The notes below the pieces were generated by a model, which had not been told where the DNA came from, ran no database searches, and saw only the letters and a list, made by a program, of their open reading frames with translations. Positions 16,490 to 25,548 of a stretch of DNA of 64,000 nt are shown here, one piece after another (the stretch's first letter is position 1; every line of letters begins with the position of its first letter). Source of the DNA: Solimonas sp040391865 (GTDB lineage: Bacteria > Pseudomonadota > Gammaproteobacteria > Nevskiales > Nevskiaceae); the NCBI GenBank assembly GCA_040391865.1, contig JBEBWZ010000002.1:12262-76261 (forward strand), given 5' to 3'. The position numbers and the translations under genes were made by a program.

Positions 16490-17974
16490 ATGTCAGACAC
16501 TCTCCTTCCTGCCTCCCACACCGCCCGCGAGCCGCATTACATGGACGTCGCCCAGCGGATTCAGGACGACATCGGCAATGGCGCACTGCGTCCTGGCGCC
16601 CGCATTCCGTCGGTGCGCGAGATGAGCCGCCAGACGCAACGCAGCGTCACCACCGTGTTGCGCGCCTACGAGCACCTCGAAGCCTGCGGGGCGATCGAAT
16701 CGCGGCCGCGCTCCGGTTACTTCGTGCGCAGTGCCCTGGTCGCCGCGGAACCGCCGCCGCGCACCGCGGCGGTGCTGTCGGGTCCGCCCAGCCTGATCTC
16801 CACCGAACTGGTGTCGACGGTGCTGTCGACGCTGAATCAGCCGGATTTCTTCAGCTTCGGCCATACCGTGCCGGCACAGGCGCTGGCGCCGGTGGCGCAG
16901 CTCAACCGCATCGCACGCAACCTGATCAACACGGCGCCGAATCTGACGGTGCCCTATCTGATGTCGCCCGGCTACGAAAAGCTGCGGCAACAGATCGCGG
17001 CCCGGCTGAGCGCCCATCGCGTCGCGACCGAGCCCGACGACGTGATCATCACCAGCGGCGCACTCGAAGCGATCAATCTCGGCATCCGCATGCTGACGCG
17101 GCCCGGCGACACCATCCTGATGGAAAGCCCGACTTTCTACGGCCTGCTGCAAGCCGCCGAGGAACATGGCTTGCGCGTGATCGAACTGCCCAACGATCCG
17201 CAGCGCGGCATCGATCCGGACGATCTGCGGCGCGCGGTGCAGCGTCACCGCATCGCCTGCGCGCTGCTGGTGCAGAACTTCAACAACCCCACCGGCAGCC
17301 TGATGCCGGAGGACGCCAAGCGCGAAGTGGTGCGCACCCTGAATCACGCCGGGATTCCGCTGATCGAGGACGACATCTACGGTGAGCTGGGGTTTGCCAG
17401 CGGCCGCGCAACCCCGCTGAAAGCCTACGACGAAGCCGATCTGGTGCTGTACTGCTCGTCGGTCAGCAAGACCGTGTCATCGGGCCTGCGCGTCGGCTGG
17501 ATCGCCTCGCGGCGCCATGCGCGCGAACTGACGCGGCGCAAGTTCACGCTGAACTGCGCGGCGCCCTCCCTGTCGCAGGTCATCGTCAGCCGCTATCTCG
17601 AATCCGGCGGCCACGAGCGTCATCTGCGCAAGGTGCGCACGATGCTGTGGCAGTCGATCGAACGGTTTACCGCAACCATCCAGCACTGCTTTCCGGAAGG
17701 CACCCGCATTGCGCGCCCTCAGGGCGGTTTCGTGCTGTGGCTGGAACTGCCGCGTACGGTCGATGCGGTGACCTTGTTCCAGGCCGCAGCGCGCGAGCGC
17801 GTTGCGATCTGTCCGGGACCGCTGTTCTCGGCCAGCGGCCAGTATGCGCACCACATCCGCCTGAACTGCGCTTTGCCGTGGACACCGCAGACCGAGCAGG
17901 CCCTGCAGACACTGGGGCGGGTGGCCTGTGCGCTGGCACGCCTGCCCGCCGCGGCGCCCTACAGCGTCGCGTAA
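16490..17974 (+). CDS. MocR-type GntR / PLP aminotransferase-like regulator
   Basis: This 494-residue fusion has a GntR winged helix at residues about 15-80 (GARIPSVREMSRQTQRSVTT) followed by a class-I aminotransferase domain. NNPTG near residue 265 and the PLP-lysine context SSVSK near residue 326 are visible, so cofactor binding looks intact. MocR proteins control amino-acid, vitamin B6 or polyamine genes using an aldimine-sensing domain. The 3' end overlaps the convergent prolyl iminopeptidase gene by 16 nt. The target is unknown; the divergent small membrane gene is the nearest candidate. Confidence 0.93.
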   Translation: MSDTLLPASHTAREPHYMDVAQRIQDDIGNGALRPGARIPSVREMSRQTQRSVTTVLRAYEHLEACGAIESRPRSGYFVRSALVAAEPPPRTAAVLSGPPSLISTELVSTVLSTLNQPDFFSFGHTVPAQALAPVAQLNRIARNLINTAPNLTVPYLMSPGYEKLRQQIAARLSAHRVATEPDDVIITSGALEAINLGIRMLTRPGDTILMESPTFYGLLQAAEEHGLRVIELPNDPQRGIDPDDLRRAVQRHRIACALLVQNFNNPTGSLMPEDAKREVVRTLNHAGIPLIEDDIYGELGFASGRATPLKAYDEADLVLYCSSVSKTVSSGLRVGWIASRRHARELTRRKFTLNCAAPSLSQVIVSRYLESGGHERHLRKVRTMLWQSIERFTATIQHCFPEGTRIARPQGGFVLWLELPRTVDAVTLFQAAARERVAICPGPLFSASGQYAHHIRLNCALPWTPQTEQALQTLGRVACALARLPAAAPYSVA

Positions 17975-18906
17975 CGATCCGCGGCCGCCACCAGCCGCGA
18001 CAGGATGCCGGGCTCGCTGGCGGCATGGCCGGCATCGTCCACGATCTGGAAATCCGCTTCCGGCCAGGCCAGATGCAGATCCCAGGCCGAGCGCATCGGG
18101 CAGACCACGTCATAGCGTCCCTGCACGATCGTTGCCGGGATGCCGCGCACGCGAGCGATGTTGGCCAGCAGCTGATCGTCGCGCTCGAAGAACCCCTTGT
18201 TGAAGAAGTAATGGCATTCGATGCGCGCGAAAGCCTCGGCAAAGCGGTCTGCGCCGAAGCGCGCCGCCAGATCGCGGCTCGGCAGCAGTTTGCTGGTCGC
18301 GCCCTCCCAGGTGCTCCAGGCATGTGCGGCGGCCACACGCACCGTGGCATCGGGACTGGTCAGGCGGCGGTAGTACGCCGCCACGAAGTCGCCGCGCTCC
18401 GCCTCCGGAATCGCGGCCACGTAATGCGCCCAGGCATCCGGATAGATCCAGCTGGCGCCTTCCTGGTAGAACCAGTCGATCTCCGCCTTGCGCAACAGGA
18501 AGATGCCGCGCAGCACCAGCGCCTTGCAGCGCTGCGGATGAGTCTCGGCATAGGCCAGCGCCAGCGTCGAGCCCCAGGAGCCGCCGAATACCACCCACTG
18601 TTCGATCCCGAGCAGCGTGCGGATCCGCTCCAGGTCGGCGACCAGATCCCAGGTGGTGTTCTCGCGCAGCTCCGCATACGGCGTCGATCGGCCGCAGCCA
18701 CGCTGATCGAACAGCACGATGCGGTACTGCTGCGGATTGAAGAACTGCCGCTGCCAAGGTTCCACGCCGCCGCCCGGGCCGCCGTGCACGAACACCACCG
18801 GTTTGCCGGCAGGATTGCCGCATTCCTCCACATACAGTTCATGCAAGGCCGAAACCGGCAGTCGGTGCGTGCGGTACGGCTCGATTGCGGCATAGGGCTG
18901 TGCCAT
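17959..18906 (-). CDS. pip: Prolyl iminopeptidase (proline aminopeptidase)
   Basis: This 315-residue alpha/beta hydrolase of the S33 family has the oxyanion motif HGGPGGG, FDQRGCGRS after it, the nucleophile elbow GGSWGS, and a late Asp and His (GRYDVVCP; DDAGHAASE). It cleaves N-terminal proline from peptides in the cytoplasm. The frame extends upstream to 18969, but ATG 18906 (MAQPYAAIEPY) gives the family-typical N-terminus with GAGAG upstream. It overlaps the convergent MocR gene by 16 nt at its 3' end. Confidence 0.93.
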   Translation of the reverse strand: MAQPYAAIEPYRTHRLPVSALHELYVEECGNPAGKPVVFVHGGPGGGVEPWQRQFFNPQQYRIVLFDQRGCGRSTPYAELRENTTWDLVADLERIRTLLGIEQWVVFGGSWGSTLALAYAETHPQRCKALVLRGIFLLRKAEIDWFYQEGASWIYPDAWAHYVAAIPEAERGDFVAAYYRRLTSPDATVRVAAAHAWSTWEGATSKLLPSRDLAARFGADRFAEAFARIECHYFFNKGFFERDDQLLANIARVRGIPATIVQGRYDVVCPMRSAWDLHLAWPEADFQIVDDAGHAASEPGILSRLVAAADRYATL

Positions 18907-19049
18907 GGAAACGCTCTCGCTGGGAAAGAAATCTGGAGGGAACCATAGCTTAATCGACGCAATCTCCATTGCTGCGTTTCAGGGCGCGCAGTACCATCTG
19001 CGCAACAAGGTCACGCGCGACTTCACGCGCGCCGCCGTCCGGTTGAACG

Positions 19050-20885
19050 ATGGTGTCGAACTCCAGCATCAGGCCTTATCTCGCGGTGATTCTCGGCGGT
19101 TTCTGTGCGGCCGCGGCGGCACAAACGCCGCCCCCGCCTGCCGTCGCCGGCATGGCGGCAGCGCCCCCACCGGCAGCATCACTTCCAGGCGCGATCGTTG
19201 CACCGCTGCCGGCGGAAGCCCCTCCTGCCGCAACAGCGATCACCGCCGCTCCAGAGGCGGCAGCCGTGACTCCCGCCGCGACCAATCCGCTGCCGTTTCC
19301 GGCACCCGCGGCCGCGCTCGCGGCTCCGGCCAAGAGCGATGCGCTGTTCCCGCGCTACGCGAAACTGAATCCGTCGGTGCAGTTCTGGACCAAGGTGTTT
19401 GGCCAGTACTCGGAACTGCAGAGCGTGGTGCATTCCGCCGCGCATCCCGAAAGGATCTTCGAGGTGCTGGATTTCCGTGCCGAGGCACAAAGCGCCGCCA
19501 ACAAGTTCGTCCTCGAGAAATCGCGGGTCGCGCAGGAAAAGGCAGCGAAGGAACGCTTCGAGGATCTGCTGAAGCAGGTGCACCGCAAGCAGAACGCGCC
19601 GGAGACCATGACCTTCGACGAGCGTCGCGTCTACGAGATGTTCAAGCACCTCAGCGGCGAAAAACGGTTCCTGAACCTGCTCGGCACGGTACGCACGCAG
19701 CGCGGTCTGAAGGAGCGCACCGAACAGGCGCTGCAGATCGCCGACCGCTATCTGCCGCTGATGGAGCGCACGTTTGCGAGCTACAACCTGCCGCCGCAGC
19801 TGACGCGCCTGCCGATCGTCGAATCCAGCTTCAACGTCGAGGCCTATTCGAAATCGCATGCCGCCGGCATGTGGCAGTTCATTCCCTCGTCGGCACGCAT
19901 CTACATGCGCCTCGACGACGTGGTGGATGATCGCCGCGATCCGTGGACCTCGACCGACGCCGCCGCGCGCCATCTGCGTGACGACTACGCGCTGCTCGGC
20001 GACTGGCCGCTGGCGCTGACCGCCTACAACCACGGCCGCAACGGTATCGCACGCGCACTGCAGGCGACCGGCGGCACCACGCTGATGGACCTGATCGAGC
20101 GCCATGAACATCCGCGCTGGGGCTTTGCCGGCAAGAACTATTACGCCGAGTTTCTGGCGGCGCTCGATGTCGAACGCGAATACCGCCAGCGCACACAGCC
20201 GCAGCGCAGCAAGGATCCGTTCGCGTTCGAGGTGGTCGAGACCCGCCACTACGTGCCTTACGAGACCCTGCGACAGCTGTGCGGTGCCGACGACGAGATG
20301 TTCCGCAAGCTCAACCCCGCGTATCGGCCGGAAGTGATCGAAGGCAAGCTGTACGTGCCGCCGGGCCATCTGATCCGCGTGCCGGCGGGGCGCGCGCAGC
20401 CGTTCCAGGTGGCGTATGCGCGGCTCGGCGCCAACGAGCGCTTCGACGCGCAGCGCGTGCAGTTCCTGCTGCACCGGGTAAAGAAAGGCGAAGTGCTGGG
20501 TCGCATCGCCAACCGGTACGACACCACCACCGCCGCGATCCTGCGCGCCAACGATCTGCGCAGCGCCAACATGCTGCGTGTCGGACAGGTGCTGAAGGTG
20601 CCGCCGCATACCGAATCGCGCCCGGGACCGATCACCGTCGCCGTCGGCGAGTCAAAGCCGGCGCAGACCCGCGCGCAGAAGCAGGCCGAGTCGCAGTCAC
20701 GCAGCAGCAAGCCGGCCAGCAAGAAACCGGCATTCAAGGTGCACAAGGTGCGCGCCGGGCAGACGCTGCATTCGATTGCGCGCAGCTATCACGTGTCGGT
20801 CTCCGATCTGCGCACCGCCAACAACCTTGGCAATTCCAGCCACATCACGGTCGGGCAGAAGCTGAAGGTACCGGTCAGCAGCTGA
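19050..20885 (+). CDS. mltD: Membrane-bound lytic murein transglycosylase D-like protein with LysM domains
   Basis: The 611-residue exported protein starts with a signal peptide (residues about 1-25), then a Pro/Ala-rich linker to about 100. The family-1 SLT domain at about 235-400 has a catalytic Glu in LPIVESSFN, AAGMWQFIPSSARIY and a TAYNHGRNG motif. Two C-terminal LysM peptidoglycan-binding repeats lie at about 470-515 and 563-608. It cleaves the glycan backbone to 1,6-anhydromuropeptides. No lipobox Cys is obvious at the signal cleavage site, unlike E. coli MltD. The long Ala/Pro linker is a lineage feature. Confidence 0.92.
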   Translation: MVSNSSIRPYLAVILGGFCAAAAAQTPPPPAVAGMAAAPPPAASLPGAIVAPLPAEAPPAATAITAAPEAAAVTPAATNPLPFPAPAAALAAPAKSDALFPRYAKLNPSVQFWTKVFGQYSELQSVVHSAAHPERIFEVLDFRAEAQSAANKFVLEKSRVAQEKAAKERFEDLLKQVHRKQNAPETMTFDERRVYEMFKHLSGEKRFLNLLGTVRTQRGLKERTEQALQIADRYLPLMERTFASYNLPPQLTRLPIVESSFNVEAYSKSHAAGMWQFIPSSARIYMRLDDVVDDRRDPWTSTDAAARHLRDDYALLGDWPLALTAYNHGRNGIARALQATGGTTLMDLIERHEHPRWGFAGKNYYAEFLAALDVEREYRQRTQPQRSKDPFAFEVVETRHYVPYETLRQLCGADDEMFRKLNPAYRPEVIEGKLYVPPGHLIRVPAGRAQPFQVAYARLGANERFDAQRVQFLLHRVKKGEVLGRIANRYDTTTAAILRANDLRSANMLRVGQVLKVPPHTESRPGPITVAVGESKPAQTRAQKQAESQSRSSKPASKKPAFKVHKVRAGQTLHSIARSYHVSVSDLRTANNLGNSSHITVGQKLKVPVSS

Positions 20886-20910
20886 GCGCGGCGCGCAAGC
20901 ACGCGCTCAG
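20882..20910. terminator. 9-bp hairpin overlapping both convergent stop codons
   Basis: Arms 20882-20890 and 20902-20910 pair perfectly and contain the stop codons of the plus-strand transglycosylase and the minus-strand DUF456 gene. A shared 3'-end hairpin is likely; there is no run of T on either side. Confidence 0.45.
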
Positions 20911-21407
20911 ATGAAGTACGCGAACACGAAGATCCCGAGCATCGCCAGCGAGATCGCCAGCTTGGCGACGGTACCGAGCAGCAGCCCGACCCAGGTCGCC
21001 ACGCCTACGGTCGCCGCCTGTCCGACATCGCGGCGCGCGCTCAGCTCACCGATCACCGCGCCGACGAAGGGCCCGAGGATCAGTCCCGGCAGCCCGAAAA
21101 AGATGCCGACGATGCTGCCGAGCAGCGCGCCGGTAATGGCCTGACGACTGGCCCCCACCCGCTGCGCGCCCATCGCCGAAGCGATGAAGTCCAGCGCCAT
21201 GGCTATCACCGTCAGTATCGCCAGCACCACCACGGTCATCACGCTGACGCGCTCGTAGCCGTCGATATGCGCGCCCAGCCAGAAGCCGGCAAACGCCAGC
21301 GGGATACCCGGCAGTACCGGCACGATGATGCCGGCCAGACCGACGCCGATCAGGAGGATGGCCAGAGCCCACAACAGCCACGGCAGCAAAGACGCATCCA
21401 TATGCAC
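20907..21407 (-). CDS. DUF456 family membrane protein
   Basis: The 166-residue protein has the DUF456 pattern of four to five hydrophobic segments rich in Gly and Pro (GLAGIIVPVLPGIPLAFAG; FFGLPGLILGPFVGAVIGEL). This glycine-zipper membrane family is widespread and has no established function. It is probably monocistronic, convergent with the transglycosylase. Confidence 0.85.
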   Translation of the reverse strand: MHMDASLLPWLLWALAILLIGVGLAGIIVPVLPGIPLAFAGFWLGAHIDGYERVSVMTVVVLAILTVIAMALDFIASAMGAQRVGASRQAITGALLGSIVGIFFGLPGLILGPFVGAVIGELSARRDVGQAATVGVATWVGLLLGTVAKLAISLAMLGIFVFAYFI

Positions 21408-21463
21408 ACGCTCCTGATAGACGGAGCGTCAGTCTAGCGGTCACAGATGAACCGCAGCCACGC

Positions 21464-22846
21464 TCAGCGACGGCCCGCGGCAAGAATCACCTGGGCCAGG
21501 CGCGGATAGTCGCCGTTGAAATGATGTCCGCCGGGCAGCACCACGATGCGGTGGTGGGCGCGATCCAGTCCTGCGCAGCCCGATTCATCGTCGTCGCTGC
21601 AGATCAGCAGCACGCGCGGATCGTCCGCCAGCCGCGCCAGCTCCGGCGCGGTTGCGTCGGTGCCGCTACGACCGATCCAGTTGCTGAGATGGAATTCGAA
21701 TGCGGCCTGCGTGCCGATCGCCATCGGTACCGCCAGGCGCACTTTCGCGGCACTGTCCGCCGGCAACCGATTGAGCGCGAACGGCAGCACATCGGCTCCT
21801 TGCGAATAGCCGAGCAGCCAGACCTCGCGCTTGTGCCAGCGCTGCAGATAGTGCTGGATCACCCGGTGCAGGTCCTGCGCCAGACCGTCCGGCGTGCGCG
21901 CACGCCAGAAGTAGCGCAGCGAATCCAGACCCACGACCGGAACACCGTGTCGTGCCAGCGCTGCCGCGATGTCCTTGTCGAGCCCGGCCCAACCGCCGTC
22001 GCCGGAAATCAGGATCGCCAGCGCCGCGCCCTCGCCCGTCGCCGTGACTTCGACCAGGGGCAGATCGGCAACGTCGGCCGCCACCACCGCCGGCACCGTC
22101 CGTGCAGCGGCGGCCAGTGGCGCATACGCCTGGCGCAGCGCCACCTGCCATGGCCCCCACGGCCGCAGCGTTCCGTCCGCGGCCGCGACAGTGATCAGTT
22201 GCGCGCCACGGGTCTCGCCGACAAACGCGCGCAATGCGGCCGGCGGATGCGCGCGATCCCGTTCACCCTGCAGGATCCGCAGCGGATCGCCCAGCGTGCG
22301 GTTGGCCTGCAGGCCATTGCCCTGGGGGCCGACCTTCACCTGCAGCGCCTTGCCGGCACACAGCGGTTTCAGCAGCGGCAGCTGCGGTTCGAACGCCAGC
22401 GCGACCGCGCCGGCAAAGGTCCCCGTGCCGGCCTGCGACAGTGCCGCGTAGGCCAGCGCGCCGCCCGCTTCGTAACCCACCAGCACCGGTGCGCGGTAGT
22501 CGCGCAGTTGCGCGTAGGCCTGCACGAAGCGGCTGAGGTTGTCGAGATCCCCGGCCGGCAGCACGCAGGCATCGCCATCACTCGCCAGCGTCTGCAACAG
22601 TGGCGGCAGATCGATCCCGATCACCAGCGCCTGCTGCGCGACCAATGTGCGCGCCATCCCGTCGCTGTCGATGTTCCAGCCCTGTGCGCCGGAGAACAGC
22701 AACGCCACCGAGGTCGGCGCGGCGGCGGGACGGTACACGCGCAGGGTTTCAAAGCGCCCGTGCGACACCACCTCCGGTGGCGCGGCCTGCAGCAGTGGCG
22801 CCAGCAGCAGCAGGACCAGCAGGCACCATGCGCGGCCGCGCATCAT
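21464..22846 (-). CDS. acvB: AcvB/VirJ-family lysyl-phosphatidylglycerol hydrolase
   Basis: This 460-residue exported alpha/beta hydrolase has a signal peptide at 1-21, an N-terminal VirJ-like domain and a C-terminal domain with the nucleophile motif GYSQGAD and a late His (PGGHHFNGDY). AcvB/VirJ proteins hydrolyse lysyl-phosphatidylglycerol in the periplasm, removing the lysine that MprF/LpiA adds. The ATG overlaps the mprF stop codon by 4 nt (ATGA), so the two are translationally coupled. The reading frame is open far upstream within mprF, but the signal peptide fixes the start. Confidence 0.9.
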   Translation of the reverse strand: MMRGRAWCLLVLLLLAPLLQAAPPEVVSHGRFETLRVYRPAAAPTSVALLFSGAQGWNIDSDGMARTLVAQQALVIGIDLPPLLQTLASDGDACVLPAGDLDNLSRFVQAYAQLRDYRAPVLVGYEAGGALAYAALSQAGTGTFAGAVALAFEPQLPLLKPLCAGKALQVKVGPQGNGLQANRTLGDPLRILQGERDRAHPPAALRAFVGETRGAQLITVAAADGTLRPWGPWQVALRQAYAPLAAAARTVPAVVAADVADLPLVEVTATGEGAALAILISGDGGWAGLDKDIAAALARHGVPVVGLDSLRYFWRARTPDGLAQDLHRVIQHYLQRWHKREVWLLGYSQGADVLPFALNRLPADSAAKVRLAVPMAIGTQAAFEFHLSNWIGRSGTDATAPELARLADDPRVLLICSDDDESGCAGLDRAHHRIVVLPGGHHFNGDYPRLAQVILAAGRR

Positions 22847-25431
22847 CTTCCGATCACGCCGCGCAGGCCGCCGCTGCTCAGCGCCGCGATATCGGCCAAC
22901 GCGATGAATGGCTGCACGCCGCCGGGCGTGCACAGATAGCGCGGCTCCCAGCTGGGCTCGAACTTCTCCTTGAACGCGCGCAGGCCGCGGAAGTTGTAGA
23001 ACTGTTCGCCGTGGCGGAACAGCAGATTGCCGAAGCGATGCCAGCGCGAACTCAGCGGGTGCTGCTTCAGGCCGGACAATGGCGCCATGCCCAGTCCGAA
23101 GCGCGTGTAACCCAGCGCCTGGTGATGCAGGATCAGTTGCACGACCAGGTAATCCATGGCGCCGCGCGGCGCATCGCGGCCGTAGCGCATCAGGTCGACC
23201 GCCGCCTCGCCACCGTTCGGCGCATCCAGCAAGGAGGCAAACGCGACGATGCGCTGCTGGCAGCGCACCAGCGCCATGGGAAACCGGCACAGGTAATCCG
23301 CGTTGAACGCCCCCAGCGAAAAGCTTTTTTCCTGCGCTCGGTGCTGCGCCAGCCACTGCTCGGAGATCGCCTGCAACTGCGGCAGCAGCGGTGCGACTGC
23401 GGCCGCGCCGATCACCTCGAAGCTCATGCCCTCGCGCTCGCCCTTGCTGATCGCCTGCCGCATCGGCGCCCGCTGCGAGCCCTTGAGGCTGAAGCTGTGC
23501 AGCGGCACGCTGGCGTACTCGCCAAGCTTCAGCGCCTGCAAACCGGCATCGAGATACAGCGACAGCTGCTCCGGCTGCACCTGATAGAACGCCGCGCGGC
23601 CGCCATGCTCGGCGGCCAGTTCCACGAAATCCCAGATCAGTTCCGGCCATTCCTCCAGCGGCCCGACCGGGTCGTACAGCGACACCCAGGTGCGGCCGTT
23701 CTTGCCGTACATGATGAAGGCGCGGCCGGAAGCCGAGAACAGGAAATGCTTGTCGGCCATCAGCGCCAGGCCGGCATCGGCGCGCGACTGCGCATGCACG
23801 ATCGCCGCGGCTCGCGCCAGTTCTTCCGGCGTCGGCGGATGCACCTTGCCGGAGGCCGGTCGCAGCCATTGCCACAGCACCAGCACCAGCGCCAGCAGGC
23901 TCACCGCCAGCGTGGCGCGCAAGCTGCGCGGCGCATGCGCATCGAACGCGAACTGCCACCACAGGTCATCGGTGTACGGCACGTCGCGATAGACGAAGAA
24001 CAGCAGCCAGGCCATCGCCGCCACGCTCAGCGCAAGGGTCACCAGCCAGCCGCCGGTGAACGCCTGCGCGAACAGCGAAGCGCTGCGCGAGAATTCCTTG
24101 CGCGTCGCGATCAGGGCCACGATCAGCACTCCCAGCACCAGCATCTCGGTCAGCGCCAGGCCCTTGGGGATCGCCAGCAGAAAACTGAAGCCCGCCAGCA
24201 GCAGCGTCATCCACCACGCGGCATCCAGGCGTCGCAACAGGCCGCGCGCCGCAAACAGCAGCGCCAGACCGATGACACTACCGAGAAAGTGCGCGGACTC
24301 CACCAGCGGCAGCGGCACGGCCATCGACAACAGCGCGATCGCCTGATCGCTGGCGGGAATCACGCCGGAGATCAGCAGCATCAATCCGACGATCAGGGTC
24401 ATCGCCGCCAGCAGCAGCGGGCTGGTGCGGGTAGCCGCGCGCGCGAGGCTGCCACCCAGCGCGGCGCGCAATTCGTGCAGGCCCAGCACCAGCATGGCCA
24501 GCAACAGCGGCACCACGAAATAGATCACGCGATACAGCACCAGCGCGCCGGCCACCGCTTCCACCGGCACCCGTCCGCCGTAGGCCAGCAGGATCACTGC
24601 CTCGAACACCCCGAGCCCGCCCGGGACATGGCTGATGACACCGAGCGCGATGCCGATCGCATAGAACGCGAGGAAGCCGCCGAAACCGATCGGCGCTTCC
24701 GGCAGCAGCACCCAGAGCGCGAGGCCGGCGAACAGGATGTCGATGGCCGAAATCAGGATCTGCTGCGATGCCAGCCCCGCGCTCGGCAATCGCAGCGGCC
24801 AGCGCCCAAACAACTGCACCTCGCGTCTGCGCACGCACATCGCAATAAACGCGACAGCCAGCACCAACACCAGCAGCGCCAGCACCCGTATCGGGATCGC
24901 CGCCAGCGGCATCACCGTGGACACGATCGGTGCCGCCCAGATCAGTGCCACCGCACCGACCACGGTGATGCCGATGCCGAAACCGGCGGTGATGAATCCG
25001 ATGGCGCGTGCCACCGCACCGGCCTCGACCCCGGCGGCGGTATAGATGCGGTAACGCACCGCACCGCCGGTGAGCACGCCGAGGCCGATGGTATTGCCGA
25101 GAGCGTAGGCGCAGAACGAGGCCATGCCCACCACGGCACGCGGCACCCGCGCGCCGGCGTAGCGCAGGCCGGTGTAGTCGTAACCCATCAGCGCCAGATA
25201 GCTGGCGGCGGTCGCGAGCAGTGCCAGCGCGACATCGGTCCGAGGGGTGGCGGCGATCGCGGCGGCGACCTGGGCATAACTCACTTCACCCAGCAGGCCG
25301 CGTACTGCGGCGAACAGCATGCCGCCGACCAGCAACGCAAACAGCCACGGCAGGATATGCAGCAGCCACCGCCACCCACGCTCGGTCTCGGCTTCCGGCT
25401 CAGGGGGTTTGGGGGCAATGTTTTGCGTCAT
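22843..25431 (-). CDS. mprF: Bifunctional lysylphosphatidylglycerol synthase/flippase (MprF/LpiA)
   Basis: The protein has about 862 residues. The first half has about 13-14 hydrophobic segments (flippase domain). The C-terminal soluble DUF2156 domain (from about 560) has the acyltransferase-like core of MprF (FIMYGKNGRTWVSLYDPVGP). It transfers lysine from Lys-tRNA to phosphatidylglycerol and flips the product, giving resistance to cationic peptides and acid. The start is uncertain: ATG 25431 is used, ATG 25446 is equally near, and the open frame reaches 25611 into the divergent patatin gene. It is coupled to acvB. Confidence 0.92.
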   Translation of the reverse strand: MTQNIAPKPPEPEAETERGWRWLLHILPWLFALLVGGMLFAAVRGLLGEVSYAQVAAAIAATPRTDVALALLATAASYLALMGYDYTGLRYAGARVPRAVVGMASFCAYALGNTIGLGVLTGGAVRYRIYTAAGVEAGAVARAIGFITAGFGIGITVVGAVALIWAAPIVSTVMPLAAIPIRVLALLVLVLAVAFIAMCVRRREVQLFGRWPLRLPSAGLASQQILISAIDILFAGLALWVLLPEAPIGFGGFLAFYAIGIALGVISHVPGGLGVFEAVILLAYGGRVPVEAVAGALVLYRVIYFVVPLLLAMLVLGLHELRAALGGSLARAATRTSPLLLAAMTLIVGLMLLISGVIPASDQAIALLSMAVPLPLVESAHFLGSVIGLALLFAARGLLRRLDAAWWMTLLLAGFSFLLAIPKGLALTEMLVLGVLIVALIATRKEFSRSASLFAQAFTGGWLVTLALSVAAMAWLLFFVYRDVPYTDDLWWQFAFDAHAPRSLRATLAVSLLALVLVLWQWLRPASGKVHPPTPEELARAAAIVHAQSRADAGLALMADKHFLFSASGRAFIMYGKNGRTWVSLYDPVGPLEEWPELIWDFVELAAEHGGRAAFYQVQPEQLSLYLDAGLQALKLGEYASVPLHSFSLKGSQRAPMRQAISKGEREGMSFEVIGAAAVAPLLPQLQAISEQWLAQHRAQEKSFSLGAFNADYLCRFPMALVRCQQRIVAFASLLDAPNGGEAAVDLMRYGRDAPRGAMDYLVVQLILHHQALGYTRFGLGMAPLSGLKQHPLSSRWHRFGNLLFRHGEQFYNFRGLRAFKEKFEPSWEPRYLCTPGGVQPFIALADIAALSSGGLRGVIGR

Positions 25432-25548
25432 CAGGACGCGGATCATGCCCGATTCCCCGGCCGCTACGGCAGCCCCCGGGGACCGCCGGGCGGACGTCAT
25501 CCGTTTCCGGTATCGCAATGCAGCATTTCTGCCTACACTCGGGCCGCC

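Noticed and set aside
22600..25548. Very long plus-strand open frame antisense to mprF, in frame with the patatin gene
   Set aside because: The product is His/Gln/Arg-rich low-complexity sequence caused by high-GC codon bias opposite mprF; the patatin domain begins cleanly at 25549.
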